Positions 18,501 through 27,203 of a stretch of 53,938 nucleotides of DNA are shown piece by piece; the stretch's first letter is position 1; every line of letters begins with the position of its first letter. Made by a program: the position numbers and the translations under genes. Under the pieces are notes generated by a model. That model ran no database searches. It had not been told where the DNA came from and was given only the letters and a program-made list of their open reading frames with translations. The DNA comes from an uncultured Lachnospiraceae bacterium (GTDB taxonomy: Bacteria > Bacillota > Clostridia > Lachnospirales > Lachnospiraceae): the NCBI GenBank assembly GCA_945919795.1, contig CAMEJJ010000021.1:1-53938 (forward strand), written 5' to 3'.

Positions 18501-19949
18501 TTATTTTATCACTTTTAGATTCTTAACCTCGGGATCTTCCGTTCCCTGCAAAGAACATCCTTTTTTTCCGGCATACAGGATATAGTCAATGATTTCCTTT
18601 GTAATTTTTTCTCCGGGCGCTAAAATCGGAATTCCGGGTGGATAACACATAACAAACTCTGCGCAGATTTTACCGTCTGTTTTTTCCAATGGAAGTGTTT
18701 CTTTCTCTGCATAGAAAGCTTTTTGCGGGCTCATCACAACATCGGGTTGGATATATTCTCCGGATACCAAATCACTTCCGTCACGTTCATACAGACGTTT
18801 AATATCTGCAAGTGCACCAACTAACCGCTCGATATCCCGAATACGGTCGCCGATGGAAATGTATGCCAGAATATTTCCGATATCTCCGAATTCTATCTGA
18901 ATATCATACTCATCACGCAGCAAATCATAAACTTCTATTCCGGTCAATCCAATCCCCTGCGTATGAATGGATAGTTTTGTCACATCGTAATCATAGATAC
19001 TGCTATGGTCAACCAATTCTTTGCTATAGGCATAAAAACCACCAATCGCATTGATTTCATTTCTTGCATATTCAGCCATTTTTACTACAGCTGCAAAGGA
19101 TTCTTTTCCCCGAAGTGCCAGATTTCTTCTTGATATATCCAGACTGGACAACAACAAATACGATGCACTTGTCGTCTGGGTCAGATTGATAATCTGACGG
19201 ACATAATCGGCATTCACACCGTTGTTGGTCAACAACACAGAGCTCTGTGTCAGGCTTCCCCCTGATTTATGCATGGAAACCGCCGCATAATCGGCTCCTG
19301 CCTTCATCGCACAAATCGGCAGATTTTCACCAAAATACAAATGTGTTCCATGTGCCTCATCTACTAAAACCTGCAGTCCATAGCTATGTGACAATTCTAC
19401 GATTTTCTTTAAATCCGAACAAATTCCATAATAAGTCGGATTATTGACCAATACAGCGACAGCATCCGGATTTTCCCGTATAATTTGTTCCAACGGATCA
19501 ATCTCTATCCCTAAAGCAATTCCAATTCTTTCATTTACTTTTGGTTCTACATAAACAGGTATGGCTCCGCATAAAATTAAAGCATTAATCACACTTTTAT
19601 GTACATTTCTGGGAAGAATAATCTTATCTCCCGCTTTGCATACTGCCAAAACCATACTCTGAACCGCAGAAGTTGTTCCTCCGATCATCAAAAAGGCATG
19701 TTCTGCACCAAAGGCATCGGCAGCCAGTTCTTCCGCTTCTTTGATTACCGATATCGGATGACAGAGATTATCCAATGGTTTCATGGAATTGACATCCAGA
19801 TTGACACATTTTTCGCCTAATAGCTCTACCAACTCCGGATTGCCCCGGCCTCTCTTATGTCCGGGAACATCAAACGGGACCACTCTCTTTTTTCTGAATT
19901 TCTCTAAAGCTTCATAAATCGGAGCCCTCTTTTGTCTTTCCAAATCCAT
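18501..19949 (-). CDS. speA: Arginine decarboxylase, Orn/Lys/Arg decarboxylase family (fold III, short form)
   Basis: PLP enzyme with the aminotransferase-like fold, 482 residues. The N-terminus VPFDVPGHKRGRGNPE is typical of the short Gram-positive decarboxylases. The active site has VDEAHGTHLYF and the PLP lysine in SMHKSGGSLTQSS. The C-terminal domain includes CYPPGIPILAPGE. Lysine and ornithine decarboxylases share this fold, but the linked aguA and aguB make arginine the likely substrate (product agmatine). It is the first gene of the polyamine cluster. Confidence 0.9.
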   Translation of the reverse strand: MDLERQKRAPIYEALEKFRKKRVVPFDVPGHKRGRGNPELVELLGEKCVNLDVNSMKPLDNLCHPISVIKEAEELAADAFGAEHAFLMIGGTTSAVQSMVLAVCKAGDKIILPRNVHKSVINALILCGAIPVYVEPKVNERIGIALGIEIDPLEQIIRENPDAVAVLVNNPTYYGICSDLKKIVELSHSYGLQVLVDEAHGTHLYFGENLPICAMKAGADYAAVSMHKSGGSLTQSSVLLTNNGVNADYVRQIINLTQTTSASYLLLSSLDISRRNLALRGKESFAAVVKMAEYARNEINAIGGFYAYSKELVDHSSIYDYDVTKLSIHTQGIGLTGIEVYDLLRDEYDIQIEFGDIGNILAYISIGDRIRDIERLVGALADIKRLYERDGSDLVSGEYIQPDVVMSPQKAFYAEKETLPLEKTDGKICAEFVMCYPPGIPILAPGEKITKEIIDYILYAGKKGCSLQGTEDPEVKNLKVIK

Positions 19950-20095
19950 CTTCTTAACCTCAATATCTACCTAATTCTCAAATTTCCTCATTGTGTTGCC
20001 GCAGTTTTTTGAACACCATAAATATCATTCAAATAAGCAAAATAAATACAAACTTCTTGGAAAAACATTTTGATATTTTTGAATGAACAAAAAAA

Positions 20096-20121
20096 GCAGG
20101 TATTGAAATCAATACCTGCTG
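20096..20121 (-). terminator. Intrinsic terminator before speA
   Basis: AGCAGGTATTG pairs perfectly with CAATACCTGCT across a 4-nt loop, followed on the minus strand by seven T. It ends a transcript coming from the DUF3048 gene side or from a small RNA starting in 20122-20357. Confidence 0.85.
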
Positions 20122-20357
20122 ATAGTCTAATTTTATACATTTCGGGTATGAGGATTATATCCGGAATAATTAAAACAAATATATTGTCTTTCTTATTGAC
20201 TAATTCACAAGCAATGATATCAATAATGTGGCATAAGGCCACCCTCGGCAATTGCCCCGCCTGTCCGTTGGCTTATTAAAGGGCTTATATTTGCGTAATT
20301 ATCCATAACGCTCATACAACCATATAATTGCATAAGATTATTTATTTGTCAATAAAT
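20122..20357 (-). other. Intergenic stretch with a GC-richer structured island; possible small RNA
   Basis: Most of this 236-bp gap is AT-rich, but 20229-20290 is distinctly GC-richer. It contains GTGGC/GCCAC, GGCAATTGCC and GCC/GGC self-complementary pieces in close succession. It is followed on the minus strand by AT-rich sequence and then by the strong terminator at 20096-20121. It could be a structured 3' UTR or a short non-coding RNA. It does not match any riboswitch or housekeeping RNA I know, and an 87-codon open frame here runs through the terminator, so it is not called. Confidence 0.3.
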
Positions 20358-21476
20358 TTATTTGATAACCAAATCTCCCCATGCATCATCCGGAACGATT
20401 GCGATATAGGTCTTACCTGTATTCACAACAATCTCATTTCCGCTTGCATCATAGAACTGGGTCTTGGTACATTCATCCGGTTTGGTCCAGGTTACCGGAA
20501 TTGCTTTACCATTGGTAATATAATAACCTCTCATTCCACCCGGTCTGGTCACAAAATAATTCATATATCCATGATCATCATATTGTTCAAATGTACATTC
20601 CTGTAAAATAACATTTTTAAACTCCAGATGATTGCCGTTTAATGCATCTTTATATTCTTTTCCATACTCAGAATAACGATATGTTCCGGTCTCCGGAATG
20701 TATTCCAGTTTTGATGAATTGTGAGGGAAAGGAAGTTCAATATTGTTACAGTCAATGGCATCTCCTGCTGTAGATAAATCTACCGGATTAGCTTCACTCG
20801 CAAACTGGAAATGTGAACCGCCCTGATAATACTGTGTATAATTCTCATCAATGCCGGCTGCAGCCATCTTGCTTTCAATTCCAACACTTCCGCTATTGGT
20901 TACATACTCGGTAAACTCTCTGGCCTTACCGTTATCAATACGTGCAAAACCACCACTAATGTGCTGTAAATAAGGATTCTTTAAGAACGCATCAATATAG
21001 AACGGACCACCGTCATGAATCACAACTGCATTGTATTCCGGTGCAATCTGTAAATTGGTCGTACGTGTGCTTCGAATACTTCCGAAACGTTCAATATTTT
21101 TCCAATCCTTGACAATACACATAAATCTGGTAATTCTGCCATTCTGGGTACTGTTCATCATCTCATATACAATATCCGCTGTTGAAGTACCATAATGATC
21201 AAGTGCGTACACTTCGTTATCTACCATGATAGCAAGTGGTCTCTGGTTAATCAAAGATTCTTCAATCCACTCATTGGTAAGCTCACTTCGGTAATAACCG
21301 GGACGGCTTTCTTCTTCAACCGGTGTAACAGGAACTTCTGTCGTATCTTCAACAACAACGGTATCTTCTATCGAAGATTCCTCAACCGGCGTTTCCTCTT
21401 CTTTTTCCTTTCCACAGGCTACAAGCCCTAATGACAAAGTACATGCAAGTACAAAATACAATAATTTCTTTTTCAT
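20358..21476 (-). CDS. DUF3048-domain lipoprotein (YerB-like)
   Basis: A 372-residue secreted lipoprotein. The signal peptide MKKKLLYFVLACTLSLGLVAC ends in a lipobox whose cysteine (C21) would be lipidated. An acidic, Thr/Val/Glu-rich linker follows (residues 24-58). The two DUF3048 domains then follow: QRPLAIMVDNEV opens the first and YNAVVIHDGGP lies within it, while the C-terminal domain includes NVILQECTFEQYDDHGYMNYF. YerB-type proteins are conserved in Gram-positives; function is not established. It is 21 nt downstream of mscL on the same strand. Confidence 0.9.
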   Translation of the reverse strand: MKKKLLYFVLACTLSLGLVACGKEKEEETPVEESSIEDTVVVEDTTEVPVTPVEEESRPGYYRSELTNEWIEESLINQRPLAIMVDNEVYALDHYGTSTADIVYEMMNSTQNGRITRFMCIVKDWKNIERFGSIRSTRTTNLQIAPEYNAVVIHDGGPFYIDAFLKNPYLQHISGGFARIDNGKAREFTEYVTNSGSVGIESKMAAAGIDENYTQYYQGGSHFQFASEANPVDLSTAGDAIDCNNIELPFPHNSSKLEYIPETGTYRYSEYGKEYKDALNGNHLEFKNVILQECTFEQYDDHGYMNYFVTRPGGMRGYYITNGKAIPVTWTKPDECTKTQFYDASGNEIVVNTGKTYIAIVPDDAWGDLVIK

Positions 21477-21496
21477 TTTAGTATATCCTCTATTTT

Positions 21497-21931
21497 TTAT
21501 TTATCCTCTACTGACAGATCTGATGTGCAGTGAGGACATTTTACTGCCTTAATGGAGATCTCACTCTGGCAATAAGGACAGATTTTTGTAGTTTTTTCTT
21601 TTACTTCAGGCTTTTTGCCGACAGACATCATTTTGTTGACACCTTTCATCATCAAAAACAGAATAAATGCCATGATGAGAAAATTGACAATCGCTGTAAT
21701 AAATGCACCATAATCAAATACGACACCATTTACTACAAAGGTTCCACCGATAACAACCCCTTCGGAATTTGCTCCACCGGTACAAACAGCAATCAAGGGA
21801 TTGATAAAGCTGTCCGTAAGTGCAGCCACGATGCTCTGGAAAGCAGCACCGATAATCACACCGATTGCAAGATCCATGACATTTCCTTTTAAAGCAAATT
21901 CACGGAATTCTTTAAAAAACTTTTTCATCAC
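21497..21931 (-). CDS. mscL: Large-conductance mechanosensitive channel MscL with C-terminal zinc ribbon
   Basis: A homopentameric membrane channel that opens under hypo-osmotic shock. The 144-residue product has the N-terminal amphipathic FKEFREFALKGNVMDLAIG, TM1 with GVIIGAAFQSIV, a periplasmic loop, and TM2 near FITAIVNFLIMAFILFLMM. The C-terminus has CPYCQSEI and CPHCTSD, a zinc ribbon beyond the classical MscL helix bundle. Such tails occur in related Firmicutes. It is followed 21 nt later by the DUF3048 lipoprotein. Confidence 0.95.
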   Translation of the reverse strand: MMKKFFKEFREFALKGNVMDLAIGVIIGAAFQSIVAALTDSFINPLIAVCTGGANSEGVVIGGTFVVNGVVFDYGAFITAIVNFLIMAFILFLMMKGVNKMMSVGKKPEVKEKTTKICPYCQSEISIKAVKCPHCTSDLSVEDK

Positions 21932-22010
21932 ACTTTCCTTCCTTTAATAATATAATCCATATGTTGTTACAGTCAAAAGGATTCTTTTGGAAATTGTTTC
22001 ATGAAGAATA

Positions 22011-22868
22011 TTATAACAATTCTTCCAGACTTACTTCAGGAGCGGTCTCGCCGTTATGTTCGGAAGCATAGTTCATCTCATTAACAGCTTCTGAAATAAT
22101 GGTAATATCATCACCAATCTGGGCATATATCTCACCGCTCTGCTTGGATAAATCGCTCTCCTGCTTTGCAAGAATACTAAAAGATGCACCTGCAGTACCA
22201 AGTCTCGCTGCTTCAATGGCAGAGTTCAATGCTAAAATTCCCTGTTTGGATGCAATTTTGGTCAGCTTTTTGGAATTGTCCTCAATACGGTCGATAACAC
22301 CATTGATTTTTTCCAAATCCGCAGAAAAAACAGTCATCTTTTTATTCTCGATATACTCGTTATATTTCTGATTCACGTAACTATCTACAATCAGACCAAG
22401 TAAATCCGCACAAGCTTCAATTTTTTCTCTGGGCATAATCGGCACCTTATGTAATGCCTCAATATATTTATTTTCATCTACACCAATTTCATTTGCAAGC
22501 TTGCGAAACTTTGCTTCATCAATCTCCATATCACTGGGTAATGCCTGTCCGCCGATAGCAGTCATAGCAACTTCACCCGTTGCATGTATCTTGATTGGAT
22601 AAGCAAAATCCATCAGACCTGCATGACATAAATAACTCCCCTGTTCCACTCCGGCCTTGCATAATCCGTTCTGATCACAGTCTACGCATCTGCGAAGACC
22701 TTCAGCTGTGCCTCTGGTCAGTTTAATACAAAAATCCGTAAAATTCTGTTCTCCGGTAATATAATTACCGTCAGCATCTGTAAAAATGGATGCCAGTCCG
22801 GTCGCACGGGCCCATGCAATCTGAATCGCTTCTAATTCTTCAAGGTTCACAAAATCTCTAATGTCCAT
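22011..22868 (-). CDS. Soluble PocR-domain sensor with chemoreceptor-like hairpin
   Basis: A 285-residue cytoplasmic protein without membrane segments. The start at 22868 (MDIRDFVNLEEL) has GGGGG 8 nt upstream; a start 5 codons earlier lacks such a site. Residues about 1-155 form a PocR sensory domain (RCVDCDQNGLC, then YLCHAGLMDFAYPI). The remainder is helical and includes LALNSAIEAARLG, which resembles the conserved hairpin tip of methyl-accepting proteins (LNAAIEAARAGE). The signalling domain is much shorter than in true chemoreceptors. Ligand and partner are unknown; no che genes are near. Confidence 0.8.
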   Translation of the reverse strand: MDIRDFVNLEELEAIQIAWARATGLASIFTDADGNYITGEQNFTDFCIKLTRGTAEGLRRCVDCDQNGLCKAGVEQGSYLCHAGLMDFAYPIKIHATGEVAMTAIGGQALPSDMEIDEAKFRKLANEIGVDENKYIEALHKVPIMPREKIEACADLLGLIVDSYVNQKYNEYIENKKMTVFSADLEKINGVIDRIEDNSKKLTKIASKQGILALNSAIEAARLGTAGASFSILAKQESDLSKQSGEIYAQIGDDITIISEAVNEMNYASEHNGETAPEVSLEELL

Positions 22869-23092
22869 TGCTTTAACCCCCATATGTTAAATTATAATGA
22901 AAACCACGATTAAGTCTATTTTACATTATTTTTCGTGTTTTTACAACACGGAAATAACTTTCGCAGGACTTATCGCAGGACTTATACAAAAAATAGACAT
23001 TTCGTAGTTTTTATGTATTTATTGCAGTATTTTATAGCTCTTTTACAATATATTTTCCTATTGCAACAATAAAGCAATTTATGAAAGACAAG

Positions 23093-23150
23093 TCCCGACA
23101 TAATAATGGAAAAGACATATGTTTTCCACAATTATGCCGGGCTTTTTTAT
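23093..23150 (+). terminator. Strong hairpin with T-run on the plus strand
   Basis: CCCGACATAATAATGGAAAA pairs with TTTTCCACAATTATGCCGGG with three mismatches. It is followed on the plus strand by CTTTTTTATTTT. Flanking genes on both sides are minus-strand, so either it serves the anti-sigma gene ending at 23251 (its minus-strand T-tract is weak) or it ends an unannotated plus-strand transcript. A possible plus-strand promoter, TTGCAG with ACAATA 17 bp apart, lies near 23021-23050. The rest of 22884-23250 is AT-rich and empty. Confidence 0.6.
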
Positions 23151-23250
23151 TTTATGTCATTACACTATTTTATTATGTGAAAATCACAATACAACATCAC
23201 GATACATATTTACAGATACATTTACTCAACGATTCAATTTTCTTTTGTCT

Positions 23251-24219
23251 TCATCTGTCCATCTTCAAAATATCCGATACCACAGAATCATCAATCGTAA
23301 ACTGCACCAGTCCCATGTAACCGGGAGCAACTTCATATTCATCAAAGCAGATGACAATCTGTCCATCTTCATTGAGATAAAAATTCTGATCTTCTTTTAT
23401 TGTTTGGAAATTCATTTCCGTTATTTCATCATCTACCCAATAATATAAATTCTCATCTTCTGCCATCTGTTCACGCATCTGTTTTTTGATATCTTCGCTA
23501 ATCGGAGTCATATAATCCGCACCATCAACGAAAAGATCCTTCAAAGATGCAATTTTACCGGTAGTCTTATCAATATGATAAAAATACTCATACTCGCTTC
23601 CGCTTCCTGCCACCTGCGTAACAATAATCCGGATGGTAAACCAGGTATCCGTATCCGTTACCACCTGTGGTTCCATATAAACACCGCCATAGCTTTCCCC
23701 AAGCTCTACCTCTTCTTCAAACTGTGCAATCAGCCGTTCTGTCATTTCTCCGATATCTTCATTGATGGTCTGAAGAGATTCCTTTGTCTGCTCTTTTACG
23801 GCAGAATCCATATCCTGTTCCACTGCATCTTCCTGTACCAGCTGCGCTTCTTTTATATTTGCTTCAAAACGCTCACTGTCATAATTGTATTCCCTGACTG
23901 TAATCATTTTTATGACATTCCCTAAAATAGGAATTTGTGACATGGCATAAGCCGCATTTGCCGAAACATTTGGTGTAATAATAATTGCAAGGGCTGCTGC
24001 CACTGCAATTCCTGCCACATATCTTTTGGAATTTCGCTTTGGTTTTCTTTCTGTATTTTTCTCTTTATTTCCAGATGAACGCTGTTGCCGTTTCTGAATT
24101 ACGCCTTCTTCTTTCATTGCAGAAAAAAGCTTTGCTTTTTCCTCCTCGGTTAATTCTTCCCGATCCAGTAAAATATCTTCCGAATCAATTTCATTACACA
24201 TTTCATATAATCTTGCCAT
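23251..24219 (-). CDS. RsiV-type anti-sigma factor (DUF3298 domain)
   Basis: A 322-residue single-pass membrane protein. It has a cytoplasmic N-terminus (about 65 residues, acidic then Lys/Arg-rich), a membrane segment near 66-86 (YVAGIAVAAALAIIITP), and an extracytoplasmic part of about 235 residues whose C-terminal half fits DUF3298 (DKTTGKIASLKDLF; DEYEVAPGYMG). The Bacillus relative RsiV binds SigV and senses lysozyme. The gene starts 3 nt after the ECF sigma stop, the classical sigma/anti-sigma arrangement. The sensed signal here is unknown. Confidence 0.85.
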   Translation of the reverse strand: MARLYEMCNEIDSEDILLDREELTEEEKAKLFSAMKEEGVIQKRQQRSSGNKEKNTERKPKRNSKRYVAGIAVAAALAIIITPNVSANAAYAMSQIPILGNVIKMITVREYNYDSERFEANIKEAQLVQEDAVEQDMDSAVKEQTKESLQTINEDIGEMTERLIAQFEEEVELGESYGGVYMEPQVVTDTDTWFTIRIIVTQVAGSGSEYEYFYHIDKTTGKIASLKDLFVDGADYMTPISEDIKKQMREQMAEDENLYYWVDDEITEMNFQTIKEDQNFYLNEDGQIVICFDEYEVAPGYMGLVQFTIDDSVVSDILKMDR

Positions 24220-24222
24220 ATT

Positions 24223-24783
24223 TTATACCCCACTTTCTTTTACAATTCGCCTTATCTGTTTTTTACCGCGACTAATTCGCCCATAAATCACTGTTTTACT
24301 CATCTTCATTCTTTCTGAAACCTCATCCATAGATAAATCTTCTAAATAAATCATGCGGAATATCTGAGCATCCTCTTCTTTCAAAAAAGAAAGTATAATA
24401 TCAACTTCTTCTTTATATTCCTGCATCAAAAAATCTTTTTTGGCTCCTTCATCTTCCCATTCCGGCATCTGTTCCACCGGATCCTCTCTGGAAGTCTGAA
24501 TATATTTTCTGACATAGGTCAGAGCCTTGAATCGGCATACGCCCGCCAGCCAATTTTGGAATTCCGTTTTATCCGGCTGATAGCTTTCAATATTCTCCCA
24601 AACAGCCAGCAATGTATCATTCATACAATCATCCCACAAATGTGGCAGGGTGCTCATCTGCCGTTTCACTACAGTTTTTAATACCCATCCGTATTGATTG
24701 ATGACATACACCAGTGCATCTTCATTTCTTTTTTTCATCTGGTCCACAAAATTTTCTTCTGTGATTTTCAAGATATCCACCAC
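24223..24783 (-). CDS. ECF-type RNA polymerase sigma factor
   Basis: A 186-residue sigma-70 family protein with region 2 (DDCMNDTLLAVWENIESYQP, then FQNWLAGVCRFKALTYVRK) and a region 4 helix-turn-helix (EDLSMDEVSERMKMSKTVIYGRISRGKKQI). It is paired with the downstream RsiV-like anti-sigma gene (3-nt gap), so it is probably held at the membrane until the signal releases it. Start uncertain: GTG at 24783 lies against the GGTGG purine run, whereas a TTG at 24771 has normal spacing. Downstream targets are not identifiable here. Confidence 0.9.
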   Translation of the reverse strand: MVDILKITEENFVDQMKKRNEDALVYVINQYGWVLKTVVKRQMSTLPHLWDDCMNDTLLAVWENIESYQPDKTEFQNWLAGVCRFKALTYVRKYIQTSREDPVEQMPEWEDEGAKKDFLMQEYKEEVDIILSFLKEEDAQIFRMIYLEDLSMDEVSERMKMSKTVIYGRISRGKKQIRRIVKESGV

Positions 24784-24916
24784 CTTTCCCTGATACCTAT
24801 AATTCGCAGTTGCGATGTTTATTTTGACATATCTTTATATGAAATTTTTCCCATTTCCTTACATTTGCTATTTTTGCATCTTTGTTGCGATTCTCGCGTT
24901 CTATCGAAGCACCTCG

Positions 24917-25219
24917 GGCATACTTTTTTCCTCTCTTGCTTTCTCTGGTATGCCCTTTTCGTGGTTCTTCCGCTCTGACAACGCACTTGTGGCATACTTT
25001 TCCCCTTGCTTGCTTTCTCTGGTATGCTCTTTTCGTGATTCTTCCGCTCTGCCAACGCGCTTGGGGCATACTTTTCCCTCTTCTTGCTTTCTCTGGTATG
25101 CCCTTTTCGTGATTTTTCCGCTCTGCCAACGCGCTTGGGGCATACTTTTCCCTCTTCTTGCTTTCTCTGGTATGCCCTTTTCGTGATTTTTCCGCTCTGC
25201 CAACACGCTCGGGGCATAC
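24917..25219. repeat. 74-bp tandem repeat array, four full units plus a fifth start
   Basis: GGCATAC starts at 24917, 24991, 25065, 25139 and 25213, exactly 74 bp apart. Each unit holds GGGCATAC and about 32 bp later GTATGCCC, so it can fold on itself. On the minus strand each unit has GAGGGAAAAGTATG, a ribosome-binding-site-like run with ATG, and several units are open in all three frames. Since 74 is not divisible by three, successive units are read in different frames. I do not call these frames genes. A degenerate end (GCATGCC with GGGCATGC) lies near 25243-25292. The 24784-25361 gap contains nothing else I can support. Confidence 0.92.
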
Positions 25220-25361
25220 TTTTTTCCCTAATTCAGAAAACTAGCATGCCTTTTTCTAATGCCATACAGGATTTTTAGACAACCAGGGCATGCAATAAAT
25301 CAAGTTTTAAACAAAAGGCGCCTGCCAATTTGGCCGACGTCTTTCCAATTTACAATCTCTT

Positions 25362-26036
25362 TTACAATTTGCTTTCGGCAAGATCATAATGTTCTTTGAT
25401 ATATTTCAGGCATGCATCCTCATTTTTCTCTACAATGCTGTTATAAATATTTCTATGAATCAAAAAGAATTTCATCATTGTTTCTTTGTCCGATTCTTCT
25501 ATTACCTTTGAAACAGACTGTTGATAAACCTCTGAAATTGCTTCCATGACCGTTATAAAAAGTTGATTTTTCGTAGCTTGAATTAAAGTGATATGAAATT
25601 TTTGATCTAACATGACAAATTGCTTTCCCGATGCAGTTTCCATCTCAACTAAGATTTCTTCCAAATTATCTTTCTCTTCATTGCTAAGTCCATGTCTGAA
25701 AACTAATTCTACAACAGTTCCTGCCATCACTCTCCGAAACTCCAGAATATCCTTCATTGATATACTTCCCAAAGCAAGCATTACTGAAACAATTTGCCAG
25801 ATAGTGTGCCCGGAATCTTTTGCAATATAATTACCGGAACCATGTATGCTTTCTATCAATCCCATTCCTCGCAGAATGCTGATTGCTTCTCTGGTAGAAT
25901 TTCTTCCAATTCCAAGTGTTTCCGCTATATATCGTTCAGAAGGAATTTTACTTCCAATAATCAGTTTTCCATCTTTTATCATTTGAAAAATAAAATCAAT
26001 TGCTTTGTGATACTCCATTGTATTATTATTTGACAT
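25362..26036 (-). CDS. FadR-family GntR transcriptional regulator
   Basis: A 224-residue DNA-binding regulator. The start at 26036 (MSNNNTMEYHKAIDF) follows GGGGAT by 5 nt. The winged helix (about 10-75) has the GntR signature KIPSERYIAETLGIGRNSTREAISILRGMGLI, and the C-terminal all-helical FCD ligand domain fills the rest. Relatives (PdhR, LldR) respond to pyruvate or lactate. It is the last gene of the kinase-lrgA-lrgB operon, and the operon promoter carries two TGGTNNNACCA sites (27925-27948), so autoregulation is likely. Confidence 0.9.
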   Translation of the reverse strand: MSNNNTMEYHKAIDFIFQMIKDGKLIIGSKIPSERYIAETLGIGRNSTREAISILRGMGLIESIHGSGNYIAKDSGHTIWQIVSVMLALGSISMKDILEFRRVMAGTVVELVFRHGLSNEEKDNLEEILVEMETASGKQFVMLDQKFHITLIQATKNQLFITVMEAISEVYQQSVSKVIEESDKETMMKFFLIHRNIYNSIVEKNEDACLKYIKEHYDLAESKL

Positions 26037-26111
26037 ATCAATCCCCATCCCAGAAGTTGTAAATTCAATTCTTATTTTCCTCATTTACCAATTAAGCAAA
26101 CAGCACCAGAT

Positions 26112-26175
26112 AATTGGTTTACATAAAATCGGCAAACAATACCGGCAATTAGTTTACATAAAACCGGCAAATAAC
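26112..26175. repeat. Short tandem duplication at the lrgB 3' end
   Basis: AATTGGTTTACATAAAATCG (from 26112) and AATTAGTTTACATAAAACCG (from 26147) begin copies 35 bp apart that match at about 25 of 29 positions. The second copy contains the lrgB stop codon and last codons; the first is an untranslated echo of them. Confidence 0.7.
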
Positions 26176-26846
26176 GAGGCCAGCACCACTGTAAATATAC
26201 CTGATACAGCTATGGCAAGACTACTCATGGCACCTTCCACTTCGCCGATTTCGAGAGCTTTTGCAGTACCAATTGCATGAGAAGACGCACCAAATGCAAG
26301 CCCTTTGGAGATCGGTTCTGTAATCCTGAACAATTTGCAGATTTGTTCCCCAAACATATTTCCAAGCACACCGGTTATGATTATAACTGCAACCGTTATG
26401 GTAACATATCCTCCCAATTCCTCAGATACCCCCATTCCGATTGCTGTGGTAATGGATTTTGGAAGAAGGGTCACATATTCCTCATGCGAAAGGCCAAACA
26501 ATTTTGCTAAAACAAATACTGTTGTCAAACTTGTAACCGTACCTGCTAACAAGCCTAATAGCACTGCCTTATAATTTTGTTTCAACAATTTCCATTGTTC
26601 ATACAAAGGAATTGCAAGACAAACAGTAGCCGGTGTCAGAAGCCAACTTAAAAATTTAGCTCCTTCATTATAAGTATCATAATCAACTTTTCCAATTAAA
26701 AGGACACCGATTGAAATCACAATGGATATCAATAATGGATTAAATATACCCAGTTTCAATTTCTTTTTAAGTATTACTCCAATCAAGTAGGCAATCAGAC
26801 TTAGCGTGACCCCCGCAAACATGGAATTTTGAAAAAACTCATTCAT
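26154..26846 (-). CDS. lrgB: LrgB/CidB-family membrane protein
   Basis: A 230-residue protein with about eight hydrophobic segments and the LrgB landmarks [34 protein letters not shown] and [17 protein letters not shown]. The ATG at 26846 overlaps the lrgA stop by 4 nt; the longer open frame is only the antisense of that overlap region. LrgAB-type pairs act in murein hydrolase control in Staphylococcus and as pyruvate uptake (PftAB) in Bacillus. Pairing with a FadR-type regulator fits the pyruvate role. Confidence 0.93.
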   Translation of the reverse strand: MNEFFQNSMFAGVTLSLIAYLIGVILKKKLKLGIFNPLLISIVISIGVLLIGKVDYDTYNEGAKFLSWLLTPATVCLAIPLYEQWKLLKQNYKAVLLGLLAGTVTSLTTVFVLAKLFGLSHEEYVTLLPKSITTAIGMGVSEELGGYVTITVAVIIITGVLGNMFGEQICKLFRITEPISKGLAFGASSHAIGTAKALEIGEVEGAMSSLAIAVSGIFTVVLASLFAGFM

Positions 26847-27202
26847 TTTCTTTGTTCCTTCGACTTTCTTATAATTGCTTGTGATACAAGCCCTGTAGCA
26901 ACCATAACCGTAATAATCGTAAGAACCGTTATGACACTTACCGGCATAATGGATGATTTTAATATTTCCCAACTCGTCATCAATCCAACACCTGCAGGAA
27001 TAAACATTAACGGCATGATCTCAATTAAAAAAGTGCCGGTTTCCTTCACGTTTTCCAGTTTAATCCATCCTGTCATAAGTCCTGCAAACAACAGTACCAT
27101 TCCATATATGCTCGCAGGTATTGGCAACGGCAGAATATATTTTAAAATTTCTCCTATTAAGGATATTCCAAGAATAATTAAGCACTGTCTGATATATCTC
27201 AT
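26843..27202 (-). CDS. lrgA: LrgA/CidA-family membrane protein
   Basis: A 119-residue holin-like protein with four hydrophobic segments. LPIPASIYGMVLLFAG is the conserved family motif, followed by FLIEIMPLMFIPAGVGLM. It works as a pair with LrgB; the two genes overlap by an ATGA. It starts one base after the kinase-like gene stops. Confidence 0.93.
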   Translation of the reverse strand: MRYIRQCLIILGISLIGEILKYILPLPIPASIYGMVLLFAGLMTGWIKLENVKETGTFLIEIMPLMFIPAGVGLMTSWEILKSSIMPVSVITVLTIITVMVATGLVSQAIIRKSKEQRK

Positions 27203-27203
27203 T

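Noticed and set aside
19988-20251. An 87-codon minus-strand frame before speA
   Set aside because: It runs straight through a strong intrinsic terminator and has no ribosome-binding site.
24797-25217. Several overlapping Lys/Arg-rich frames on the minus strand in the 74-bp array
   Set aside because: All frames are open because of the repeat composition. Start-like signals exist, but no independent evidence for translation, so they are described as repeats only.
1-25292. CRISPR array interpretation of the 52-bp and 74-bp repeats
   Set aside because: Units are directly contiguous and there are no unique spacers. No cas genes are in the window.
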